Below are positions 1 to 5,759 of a stretch of 5,933 bases of DNA, one piece after another. A program made the translations under genes and the position numbers. Position 1 is the first letter of the stretch. Every line of letters starts with the position of its first letter. The notes beneath the pieces were generated by a model that did not search any database, was not told where the DNA came from, and saw only the letters and a list, made by a program, of their open reading frames with translations. This DNA is from Candidatus Omnitrophota bacterium (GTDB lineage: Bacteria; Omnitrophota; Koll11; Gygaellales; Profunditerraquicolaceae): positions 1-5,933 of the forward strand of contig JAQTRA010000064.1 of the NCBI GenBank assembly GCA_028712045.1. Direction: 5' to 3'.

Positions 1-447
1 GTCATAGACTAAACCTAGATCTGCCCTTTTCTGCCAAAAAAAAGCTGCCTTTTCAAGGTCCCGCTTATTTTCATAAAAAAATGCCAAATTGCTATAAGCA
101 CTTAAATAATTCGGATCAATTTTAAGTGCTTTTAAATAACTTTCTTCTGCCCGGTCGTTAAACCCGGCAGCTTCATAAACTACGCCTAAATCATTATAAG
201 GATCAGGATAAGTCGGGTCAATGGCAATAGCTTTTTGATACAAGCTCATTGCCTCAGGTAAGTTTCCCGTGCTCTGATATTCTAATCCAGCCTCTCGGTA
301 TTTTCTGGCTTGCTCTTGCAACCCGTCAGGTATGCCCTTGGTTTCTGAATCAACTTTGCCCAGGGCAAAAAGAGAACCCACAAAACAAAATACACATAAT
401 GTTGTGGCTGTTGTAATTACGAATTTAGGCAGGAAACGATTTTTCAT
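1..447 (-). CDS. Exported tetratricopeptide-repeat (TPR) protein, 3' end beyond the window
   Basis: An open frame runs from an ATG at 445-447 to the window edge, giving 149 residues with no stop. The N-terminus looks like a signal peptide: MKNRF, then a hydrophobic stretch at about residues 8-29 ending SLFALG. No clear lipobox is seen, so export by Sec with cleavage near residue 28 is likely, although an uncleaved anchor is possible. Three consecutive 34-residue TPR units follow at about 47-80, 81-114 and 115-148. They show typical positions such as Y-N-x-L-G-x-x-Y, A-x-x-x-Y-x-K-A-L-x-I-D-P at the helix-B end, and the D-P-x-Y linker. TPRs form superhelical protein-binding scaffolds; the partner cannot be named. 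The gene follows acsB by 69 nt but has its own promoter at 460-487, so a role in the acetyl-CoA pathway is not implied. The start is supported by the signal peptide directly after it. Confidence 0.9.
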   Translation of the reverse strand, partial: MKNRFLPKFVITTATTLCVFCFVGSLFALGKVDSETKGIPDGLQEQARKYREAGLEYQSTGNLPEAMSLYQKAIAIDPTYPDPYNDLGVVYEAAGFNDRAEESYLKALKIDPNYLSAYSNLAFFYENKRDLEKAAFFWQKRADLGLVYD

Positions 448-459
448 TGTTCTTTAAAT

Positions 460-487
460 ATTATATACGCTAAAAACAACACGTCAA
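460..487 (-). promoter_or_regulatory. Sigma-70-type promoter for the TPR gene
   Basis: On the minus strand a -35 box TTGACG (482-487) is followed by a 16-nt spacer and a perfect -10 box TATAAT (460-465). The -10 box ends only 12 nt before the TPR ATG, so a start point 6-7 nt downstream would leave a leader of about 5 nt. No Shine-Dalgarno sequence fits in that space. The mRNA from this promoter would be nearly leaderless. Confidence 0.7.
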
Positions 488-512
488 GTTAAATCTACCC
501 AAAGATAAACTT
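486..512 (-). repeat. Imperfect AT-rich inverted repeat between acsB and the TPR gene
   Basis: Just after the acsB stop the minus strand can fold as AAGTT / ATCT, loop TTGGGT, AGAT / AACTT, with a small internal loop (T against TT) between the two stem segments. The right arm overlaps the -35 box at 482-487. The stem is AT-rich and no uninterrupted T run follows directly, so it is a poor intrinsic terminator. It could be a weak terminator, an operator for the TPR promoter, or chance. Confidence 0.3.
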
Positions 513-516
513 AATT

Positions 517-3063
517 TCAGATGATTGGATCCAGATTTAGCGCCGGGTGGCCAACCTGATTTAAGTAAACCAACAGCTCCTCCGAGCTGGTTGCTTTTGT
601 TTCATCAGCAATTTTATCCAACAACTCCGGCGTATTAATCTCGGCTGCTCTTTGTTTTAATTTTTCTCCCAGCATTTCTTTTAATTCTTTAGGCATCCAG
701 ACTACCCGGATTAATCCACCTTCGGCTAAAATAAATTTCTTACTTAATATATAAAGTTTACCCACTCCCATAAACCCCGGCGTCTGCACTCCTCCTCCGA
801 CTGAACCGGCTAAGGTAGTAAAACTCATTCCCGAAGGGGTAAGGCCGGAATAATCGCGGTTCACGATCATCACTCCGTTGGCTTCCGGCACAACTGCCAC
901 AATACATTCAAAACATCCGCAGGATGACTGCGGAGCGTCCATCAACGAATACATATTTACCCGATCAATGGTTTTATTTGACTTTTGCTGCACCAATGCA
1001 TTAATACTGCCCCACTGTCCTAACTTCTCATTTAAAGGCTGGCCTTTGACAATAGGTTGATTCGGGCCGGTGGGAATAATTTCAAAAGATGCTTTGGCGT
1101 CAAGCCAGGAGTATGCCCCGCATAAGCCTGAACGCTCCGGAGTAACAATACACACATGATTAGGCGCAAAAGATTGGCATAACAAACAGGAATAAAACGC
1201 GTCAACGCTTTCATCAGTCATTCCCTTTAAACGTTCATCGCGATTTTGAAAAACTTTTTGAGCATCAACAATTAACCTGGCTACATCTTCCGGGTTAGTA
1301 TAAAGTTTAACCTGCACTTTATCTACGATCACGCTATACTCCTGATGCAACATAGCCTGCAAAATTACTCCCAAGTGTTTGAGCCGGAAACCTTTAGCGA
1401 AAGCTTCTTTAGAAATTCTGACCCAAACCATATCGCGTTGGCCCATGTGCATCAGGCCAAAAGCATAGTTTAAAAAACGATGGATTTGACGCTCCAAAAT
1501 CGGCTCAAAATCTTTCTGCATTTTACGGCCGAAAACATCTACAACAATAGCTAAGGGTAAAAATTTTGCCTCCCCGGAAAGCTGGTCTATATCCGGGCCG
1601 ATTAATTCTACCAAACCATCAACAATAGCAGCTTCATCTTGCATATCCAGAAATTCAAAAGCAGTGCTGACTTTTCCTCCAAATTCAGCGGCTATCTGCT
1701 CTTTGCGCACCCGCTCGCCCTCAAATGCCGCGCCATAAGCCACCGGTACAGGCACCTGAGAAATTTTAACTTTAATTCCGCGGGTTAAAATACACTTAGA
1801 AACTATTTTTGTATAATCCTTTTCAGTAACTAAAGCCTCAAATAAAGTTGTATCAATCTTAGCTAACTGCCCAACTTCTAAATCAGTAATGATGGGTACG
1901 CCTAAAGCTAAAGCCCCCAGGCCGGTGGCCACGATTTGCTCATCAACCTGGCTAAGCAGTAAGATAAACGCGGGAACACGATTGCGGATATAATCAGTAA
2001 TACCCTGCCACTGCCCGGGTTTAACCCCTCCATACATCAGAGGCGCGCGGGCAACAAAATTAATTGCGTAGATCGCCGATAAATAATCATCTCCCAGAGG
2101 AACAATATAATTCTCTAAACCCAGTCCCACCCCCTGATGTTCAAGCTGCTGTTTAAAAGTAGTTCCCTTAAAATTACCGGCCAATAAACTAACAATGTTT
2201 TTAGATTGAAAACTGCGGATCAGCTCCAGGGCTGCTGGCTCATCTTTAGCCGGGCCAAGAATTACCGCAATACCAGAGATCCGGCCATCAACTAACTGCA
2301 GGCCTAAAGAACGCAGGATATTATCCGGGATAAAACCCAGGCCGGCGTTAGGGTGTTCGTTACTCGCCACAGCTAAAGCGGCTAATATTTCTTCACAGAG
2401 TAAAGTTGCTACTCCTTTATTCAGGATTCCGCCTAAAGAAGCTATGTTTAATCCGCTGGAAGCCGGAATATTTTTACTCAGGCCCTCTGCTTGTTTTAAA
2501 GCCAAATCACAATCAGCCAGAGTTTTAATTTCAATATTGAGTAAAGCGTTAATCAGGGGGAAATAATAATTGGTATCGGCAAAGGCAATTTTTGCCTCAG
2601 TGCCTTTTTGCGCTATTGCTTGATCTAATGCAATTTTAGTAAGGCTTAATACTGCTTGGCTGCCCAGCGAACCTAGTTGAACCAGTTGTTCAGGCAGGAC
2701 TGCTTCCTGAATAAACGGGATCTGGCCTTCGACAAATAAAACTAAACACACGCCAACGGCTTTACCATTTTTAAACTTAACTGCTTCTGCCCGGCCATCG
2801 CCGACAATCTCCTGGAGCGGGCTAGAAATCAATTCAATATCTGCGGCTAAAACCCCCTCAAAAATATCCGGAGTGACAATCTTGATAGCGACTTTATGTT
2901 TTTGGCGAATTAACTCGGCAAAATGTAACGCTGTTTTTATTGGCCCGGAAATACAAACAGTATCATTAATGAGATAATTATCTAACTTCTTAAAATCATC
3001 ATCACTAGTTATTAAAAATACACCCTTTTTTCTAGCTCCGGGAATTTGAGGTAAGGTAGGCAT
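517..3063 (-). CDS. acsB: Acetyl-CoA synthase (CODH/ACS complex catalytic subunit) with an N-terminal extension
   Basis: Condenses CO, a corrinoid-borne methyl group and CoA to acetyl-CoA at the Ni-Ni-[4Fe-4S] A-cluster; cytoplasmic and oxygen-sensitive. It is 848 residues, against 729 for the Moorella thermoacetica enzyme as I remember it. All six A-cluster cysteines are present at C626, C629, C638, C648, C715 and C717. Their spacing is the same as Moorella C506, C509, C518, C528, C595 and C597, giving a constant offset of 120. The block around C626-C648 (SCLLCQSFAPNHVC, then TPERSGLCG) and the SCGCFE motif are essentially diagnostic. By that offset the domains are about 121-432 (CODH-contacting), 433-598 (middle) and 599-848 (A-cluster). 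Residues 1 to about 120 are extra. The ATG lies one base after the metF TAA, so translation is probably coupled; no good Shine-Dalgarno is seen. No other Met occurs in the first 340 residues, which favours the long form. Trp418 of Moorella corresponds to Met538 here. Confidence 0.97.
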   Translation of the reverse strand: MPTLPQIPGARKKGVFLITSDDDFKKLDNYLINDTVCISGPIKTALHFAELIRQKHKVAIKIVTPDIFEGVLAADIELISSPLQEIVGDGRAEAVKFKNGKAVGVCLVLFVEGQIPFIQEAVLPEQLVQLGSLGSQAVLSLTKIALDQAIAQKGTEAKIAFADTNYYFPLINALLNIEIKTLADCDLALKQAEGLSKNIPASSGLNIASLGGILNKGVATLLCEEILAALAVASNEHPNAGLGFIPDNILRSLGLQLVDGRISGIAVILGPAKDEPAALELIRSFQSKNIVSLLAGNFKGTTFKQQLEHQGVGLGLENYIVPLGDDYLSAIYAINFVARAPLMYGGVKPGQWQGITDYIRNRVPAFILLLSQVDEQIVATGLGALALGVPIITDLEVGQLAKIDTTLFEALVTEKDYTKIVSKCILTRGIKVKISQVPVPVAYGAAFEGERVRKEQIAAEFGGKVSTAFEFLDMQDEAAIVDGLVELIGPDIDQLSGEAKFLPLAIVVDVFGRKMQKDFEPILERQIHRFLNYAFGLMHMGQRDMVWVRISKEAFAKGFRLKHLGVILQAMLHQEYSVIVDKVQVKLYTNPEDVARLIVDAQKVFQNRDERLKGMTDESVDAFYSCLLCQSFAPNHVCIVTPERSGLCGAYSWLDAKASFEIIPTGPNQPIVKGQPLNEKLGQWGSINALVQQKSNKTIDRVNMYSLMDAPQSSCGCFECIVAVVPEANGVMIVNRDYSGLTPSGMSFTTLAGSVGGGVQTPGFMGVGKLYILSKKFILAEGGLIRVVWMPKELKEMLGEKLKQRAAEINTPELLDKIADETKATSSEELLVYLNQVGHPALNLDPII
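2704..3063 (-). other. AcsB N-terminal extension resembling a degenerate NAD(P)-binding domain
   Basis: These codons give residues 1-120 of AcsB, which have no counterpart in Moorella ACS. ACS-type sequence resumes near residue 131 (LDQAI at 146-150, then FADTNYYFP at 161-169, matching YPDTAYYLP). Inside the extension the order of elements resembles the inserted NADH-binding domain of pyridine nucleotide-disulphide oxidoreductases. A beta strand and turn DTVCISGPIKTA (34-45) sits where VVVIGGGPIGLE would be. A helix and second strand HKVAIKIV follow. The segment IVGDGRAEAVKFKNGK (86-101) resembles the usual EIxGDGxVEAVxLxDG hairpin, and VLFVEGQIP (108-116) resembles VVxATGxRP. The glycine-rich loop has lost its glycines, so NAD binding is unlikely. 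This is pattern reading, not a profile search. Confidence 0.6.
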
Positions 3064-3064
3064 T

Positions 3065-3934
3065 TTATAATCCAGAGGCGTCTAAAACTTTGGGCACTAT
3101 TTTATCCCAACCAATCGGCATAATATGGACACCTTGGCACAGCGGTTTTAATTCTTTAATTAATCTGGAAGCGATATCTATTGATTGAGCCACCTTGTCT
3201 TTTGCTTCTTCCATCTCCTGAATCAGGTTATCCGGGACGCATACGCCGGCGATATTTTTATTCATGAACCTGGCCATGGCCGCTGATTTTAATAAAACAA
3301 TTCCGGCTATAACCGGCGTTTTAATATGCTTTATTTTAGCCAGGAATTTCTCGAAAGTTTTTAAATCATAAACTGCCTGAGTCTGAAAAAATTCCGCTCC
3401 CGCTTTAATTTTTTTCTCCATCTTCATGATCGCTAAATCCAAAGGATCCGCTCCGGGATTAACTACGGCACCTAAGAAAAAATCCGGGGGCGTTCCTTCC
3501 AGCTTGTTTTGCTGCATATCAAAACCAGACTCTAATTTTTTAGCTGCCTGCAATAATTGCACTGAATCCAGGTCAAAAACCGGTTTAGCTTCCGGGTGAT
3601 CGCCGGAAGTGGTATGGTCTCCGGTTAGAATAAGAACATTTTTAATCCCTAAAGCTGCGGCAGATAACAAATCTGACTGTAAGGCCAGACGGTTACGGTC
3701 ACGACAGGTAAGCTGATAAATTGGCTCAAAACCTTTTTCTTTAAGCTGGAAACTTACCGCTAAGGACCCCAAACGCATCACTGAGTTTTGCAGGTCCGTA
3801 ACATTGATCCCATCCACCCTACCGCGGACCAACTGGGCATTTTCCAGCAGCGCTTTGGTTTCGATCCCCTTGGGCGGGCCGATCTCGGAAGTCACTATAA
3901 ATTTACCCGCAAATATTTTTTCTTGAAAATTCAT
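3065..3934 (-). CDS. metF: Methylenetetrahydrofolate reductase, short acetogen-like type
   Basis: Reduces 5,10-methylene-THF to 5-methyl-THF on FAD; in the Wood-Ljungdahl pathway this is the last step of the methyl branch. The 289 residues form a single TIM-barrel domain, as expected for bacterial MetF. Family-conserved residues are visible: E17 in SEIGPPKG (counterpart of E. coli Glu28), D47 in NVTD, Q74 in YQLTCRDRNR, D106 in LTGDH (counterpart of Asp120) and Q186 in FFQTQAVYD (counterpart of Gln183). The C-terminal GVHIMPIGW motif is typical of the MetF group found in acetogen clusters. The gene begins 26 nt after folD and ends one base before acsB, so it sits in the same operon and supplies the methyl group AcsB uses. 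In Moorella-type clusters MetF works with the Zn/Fe-S protein MetV; no metV is seen here. The ATG has no obvious Shine-Dalgarno, but family homology begins within the first few residues. Confidence 0.94.
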   Translation of the reverse strand: MNFQEKIFAGKFIVTSEIGPPKGIETKALLENAQLVRGRVDGINVTDLQNSVMRLGSLAVSFQLKEKGFEPIYQLTCRDRNRLALQSDLLSAAALGIKNVLILTGDHTTSGDHPEAKPVFDLDSVQLLQAAKKLESGFDMQQNKLEGTPPDFFLGAVVNPGADPLDLAIMKMEKKIKAGAEFFQTQAVYDLKTFEKFLAKIKHIKTPVIAGIVLLKSAAMARFMNKNIAGVCVPDNLIQEMEEAKDKVAQSIDIASRLIKELKPLCQGVHIMPIGWDKIVPKVLDASGL

Positions 3935-3960
3935 CTTGGATGGTTTTTATAAAATTAAAA

Positions 3961-4803
3961 TCACTGCTGCAGTTTTACCGCCTGCAAAAGATTACGCATC
4001 AACATGGCTACCGTTAAAGGGCCGACGCCGCCGGGAACAGGTGAAATATAGGCCGCGCGTTTAGCCGCGGCAGCAAACTCCACATCACCCACAATTAAAC
4101 CATTTACCCGGTTAATCCCCACATCGATAACAATAGCGCCCTTTTTAATCCATTTACCCTTAATCAAACCGGCTTGGCCTACTGCCACAATAAGGACTTC
4201 GGCGCGGCGTACATGTTCCTCAAGCTTATTGGCTTTGCTCGTACCAATATGGCAAACCGTTACCGTAGCCAGCTTTTCCAGTAACAAAAGTGCCAGAGGC
4301 TTACCCACAATCTCGCTGTGCCCCACCACTACTACTTCTTTTCCGGATAAATTCGCACCAATAGAATTTAATAGCTCCATTACCGCCCCGGCAGTACAAG
4401 GCACCAAATCAGCCTGGCTGAAAAACATCTTACCCATATTCAACGCATGCATACCCTCAATATCTTTAAGCGGCGAAATACACCCGCTAATTATTTTATA
4501 ATCTATCGCCACTGGAAGAGGCGTCTGCACAATAATGCCATTTACGGTTTTATCTGCATTCAAACCGGAAATAAAATCTATCAATCCCCGCTGGGTAATA
4601 TTAATATCCAGCTGATGCAATTTATAAGTTATTCCCAGGCTCTGGGCAGTCTTAGCCTGGGATTTTACATAAGCCACCGAAGAAGGATCATCCCCGATTA
4701 AAATACTGGCAAGCACAGGTTTATTCTTTAAAGAAGCCACTTTAAGTTTAATCTCTTCTTTAATCTTATCCGCTAAAGGCTTACCCTCTAATAACTTTAC
4801 CAA
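3961..4803 (-). CDS. folD: Methylenetetrahydrofolate dehydrogenase FolD, probably lacking cyclohydrolase activity
   Basis: FolD normally oxidises methylene-THF to methenyl-THF and also hydrolyses this to 10-formyl-THF. The 280-residue length and both family domains fit. Visible motifs are the folate-site Y45, VQTPLP (92-97, Q93 equivalent to human Gln100), DIEG (114-117), the Rossmann loop GHSEIVGKP (161-169), VIDVGIN (225-231) and PVPGGVGPLT (255-264). The catalytic lysine that normally lies four residues after the Tyr (E. coli Lys54, human Lys56) is Gln49, codon CAG at 4657-4659. The Asp equivalent to human Asp125 is Glu116. The dehydrogenase is therefore expected to work while cyclohydrolase activity is probably lost; the adjacent fchA could supply it. 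The start is TTG at 4801-4803, inside the end of fchA (23-nt overlap), and is fixed by a strong GGAGG six bases upstream. The next Met is residue 119, far too late. Confidence 0.96.
   Translation of the reverse strand: MVKLLEGKPLADKIKEEIKLKVASLKNKPVLASILIGDDPSSVAYVKSQAKTAQSLGITYKLHQLDINITQRGLIDFISGLNADKTVNGIIVQTPLPVAIDYKIISGCISPLKDIEGMHALNMGKMFFSQADLVPCTAGAVMELLNSIGANLSGKEVVVVGHSEIVGKPLALLLLEKLATVTVCHIGTSKANKLEEHVRRAEVLIVAVGQAGLIKGKWIKKGAIVIDVGINRVNGLIVGDVEFAAAAKRAAYISPVPGGVGPLTVAMLMRNLLQAVKLQQ
4633..4662 (-). repeat. Perfect 9-bp inverted repeat inside folD
   Basis: Arms TCCCAGGCT (4633-4641) and AGCCTGGGA (4654-4662) are perfect reverse complements separated by 12 bases. In the mRNA they would form a GC-rich hairpin about 140 nt after the folD start, covering codons 48-57, including Gln49. 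No T run follows, so it is not a terminator. A repeat of this size can arise by chance in a 6 kb window. Confidence 0.5.
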
Positions 4804-5344
4804 CGCTAGCCTCCGTATTCAAACGTATCTTCTGGATAATTTTAGCTAAATTGTTTATTTCTTTAGTTATTCCCTGACTTAATTTTTTATCGGTTAAGCT
4901 TTTTAAATTAATTTCAATATTAAAACGCGCAGAAGTAAACGCAGACTCCAAAAGGATAACGGCGATAACTACATCAGTAATTAAATTGATATTGCCTTTT
5001 TTGACTAAGGCAGGGCAAAGCTGGGCTGCCTGGCAGCTTAAACGGGCAAGCATCAGCGGCACATCTATTGCTTTTCGAATATCTTTACTTTGATAGGCGA
5101 TGACATCCAAATCCACCAGGTGCAGAAAATCTTTTCTTAATCTTTCAGATTTAGCCAGGATCTCCTGCAGCTCTTTCTGGAATACAGCATATTTAGGCTT
5201 GCCTAAAGTAAAATTAACTACCATGCTGATCAAACTTGCACCCATAGCCGCGCTCATTGCCGCAGCAGATCCACCCCCGGGGGCAGGCAGTTTAGCCGCC
5301 AGGTCATCTGAGTATTTAGTTAAATTTTTATTTTTATATTCCAT
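4781..5344 (-). CDS. fchA: Methenyltetrahydrofolate cyclohydrolase of the cyclodeaminase (FTCD C-terminal) family
   Basis: Members of this family act either as formimino-THF cyclodeaminase or, in acetogens and some methylotrophs, as FchA, interconverting methenyl-THF and 10-formyl-THF. The placement beside folD, metF and acsB favours the FchA role. The 187 residues are mostly helical. Conserved features are LPAPGGGSAAA (19-29), MVVNFTLGK (41-49) with KY, the Asp in HLVDLDVIAY (D80), GNINLITD (117-124) and SARFNIEINLKSL (138-150), which matches the usual A-x-N-V-x-I-N-L-K-S-I block. The stretch between D80 and VPL (95-97) is only about 15 residues; the family consensus I remember has nearly 40, including LPKxTEEE, so an internal segment is missing. 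The ATG lies 4 nt after the yraN stop with no Shine-Dalgarno, suggesting coupled translation. No formiminotransferase domain is attached and no histidine-degradation gene is nearby. Cyclodeaminase activity is not excluded. Confidence 0.88.
   Translation of the reverse strand: MEYKNKNLTKYSDDLAAKLPAPGGGSAAAMSAAMGASLISMVVNFTLGKPKYAVFQKELQEILAKSERLRKDFLHLVDLDVIAYQSKDIRKAIDVPLMLARLSCQAAQLCPALVKKGNINLITDVVIAVILLESAFTSARFNIEINLKSLTDKKLSQGITKEINNLAKIIQKIRLNTEASVGKVIRG
4810..4814 (-). promoter_or_regulatory. Shine-Dalgarno site fixing the folD TTG start
   Basis: The minus strand reads GGAGG, then six bases, then TTG. It lies within the last codons of fchA (in the T-E-A segment before the stop). This is the only textbook ribosome binding site seen among the genes of this cluster, and it compensates for the weak TTG start codon. 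Confidence 0.85.
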
Positions 5345-5348
5345 AGGT

Positions 5349-5759
5349 TTAAACGCTGAACCGGCTATTTAAAGCAAAAGCGTCTTTAATTAGATCTATT
5401 TGCGGTAACTCTTGAGTATAAAGAAGCGTTAAGATATCAAACCTTGCCGGTTGCTCAAGTGCGTTATTTTCTTTTAAATAACAGAGTGCGCTTTTAGAAA
5501 TCTGTATCTGTTTATGCCGGGAAATTGCTTCGGCGGGGTGGCCAAAAACAACAGAGTGCCTGGCCTTTACTTCCACAAAACAAATAACCCCGGCCTGTAA
5601 AGCAACTATATCTATTTCACTAAATTTAGTTTTATAATTACGCTTGAGGATCTTATATCCCTGCGCTTTTAAATAATCTACTGCTGCAGTTTCACCTTTG
5701 ACACCAAATTCTAAATTCTTTCCAGGCACCTTAAAAAGCTCTTTCTGTGGATAGGACAA
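5349..5759 (-). CDS. yraN: UPF0102 / YraN family nuclease-fold protein
   Basis: YraN proteins are small proteins with a restriction-endonuclease-like fold whose cellular role is poorly defined. The 136 residues show the family pattern: GE (22-23) followed by AAVDYL and GYKILKRNY (34-42), then EID (48-50), FVEVKAR (61-67) carrying the D/E-x-K nuclease motif (E63, K65), FGHPAEAI with a downstream K-Q, and RFDIL (106-110). D50, E63 and K65 are the likely metal-site residues. The reading frame begins at TTG (5757-5759) inside the end of rnhB and has no Shine-Dalgarno. A GTG at 5727-5729 (residue 11), preceded by an AAAGAG stretch, is a good alternative and would leave 12 residues before the conserved GE. 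Linkage with rnhB is common in bacteria, which supports both identifications. The last codon is followed after 4 nt by fchA, putting yraN in the same transcript as the folate genes. Confidence 0.93.
   Translation of the reverse strand: MSYPQKELFKVPGKNLEFGVKGETAAVDYLKAQGYKILKRNYKTKFSEIDIVALQAGVICFVEVKARHSVVFGHPAEAISRHKQIQISKSALCYLKENNALEQPARFDILTLLYTQELPQIDLIKDAFALNSRFSV

Noticed and set aside
486..512. Intrinsic terminator for the acsB operon
   Set aside because: The stem is AT-rich with an internal mismatch, and the bases after it are GACGTGTTG rather than a T run, so I kept it only as an inverted repeat.
878..1060. Short plus-strand open frame of 60 codons opposite acsB
   Set aside because: It lies opposite the A-cluster coding region, shows no protein-family pattern, and is explained as a shadow of acsB.
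1032..1214. Minus-strand open frame of 60 codons in another frame within acsB
   Set aside because: It overlaps the invariant A-cluster cysteine codons of acsB in a different frame and has no recognisable features.
3935..3960. Separate promoter in the folD-metF gap (TATAAA-like AT-rich stretch)
   Set aside because: No matching -35 element could be supported and the gap is only 26 nt; a shared transcript is simpler.
4229..4701. Two plus-strand open frames opposite folD
   Set aside because: Both are antisense to well-conserved folD sequence and show no motifs or ribosome binding sites.
5274..5283. Palindrome CCCCCGGGGG
   Set aside because: It encodes the conserved Pro-Gly-Gly-Gly turn of FchA, so codon content explains it; it has no loop or T run and is not a regulatory site by itself.
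5100..5372. Plus-strand open frame of 90 codons opposite fchA
   Set aside because: It is antisense to the PGGG and DxxAY motifs of fchA; no independent support.
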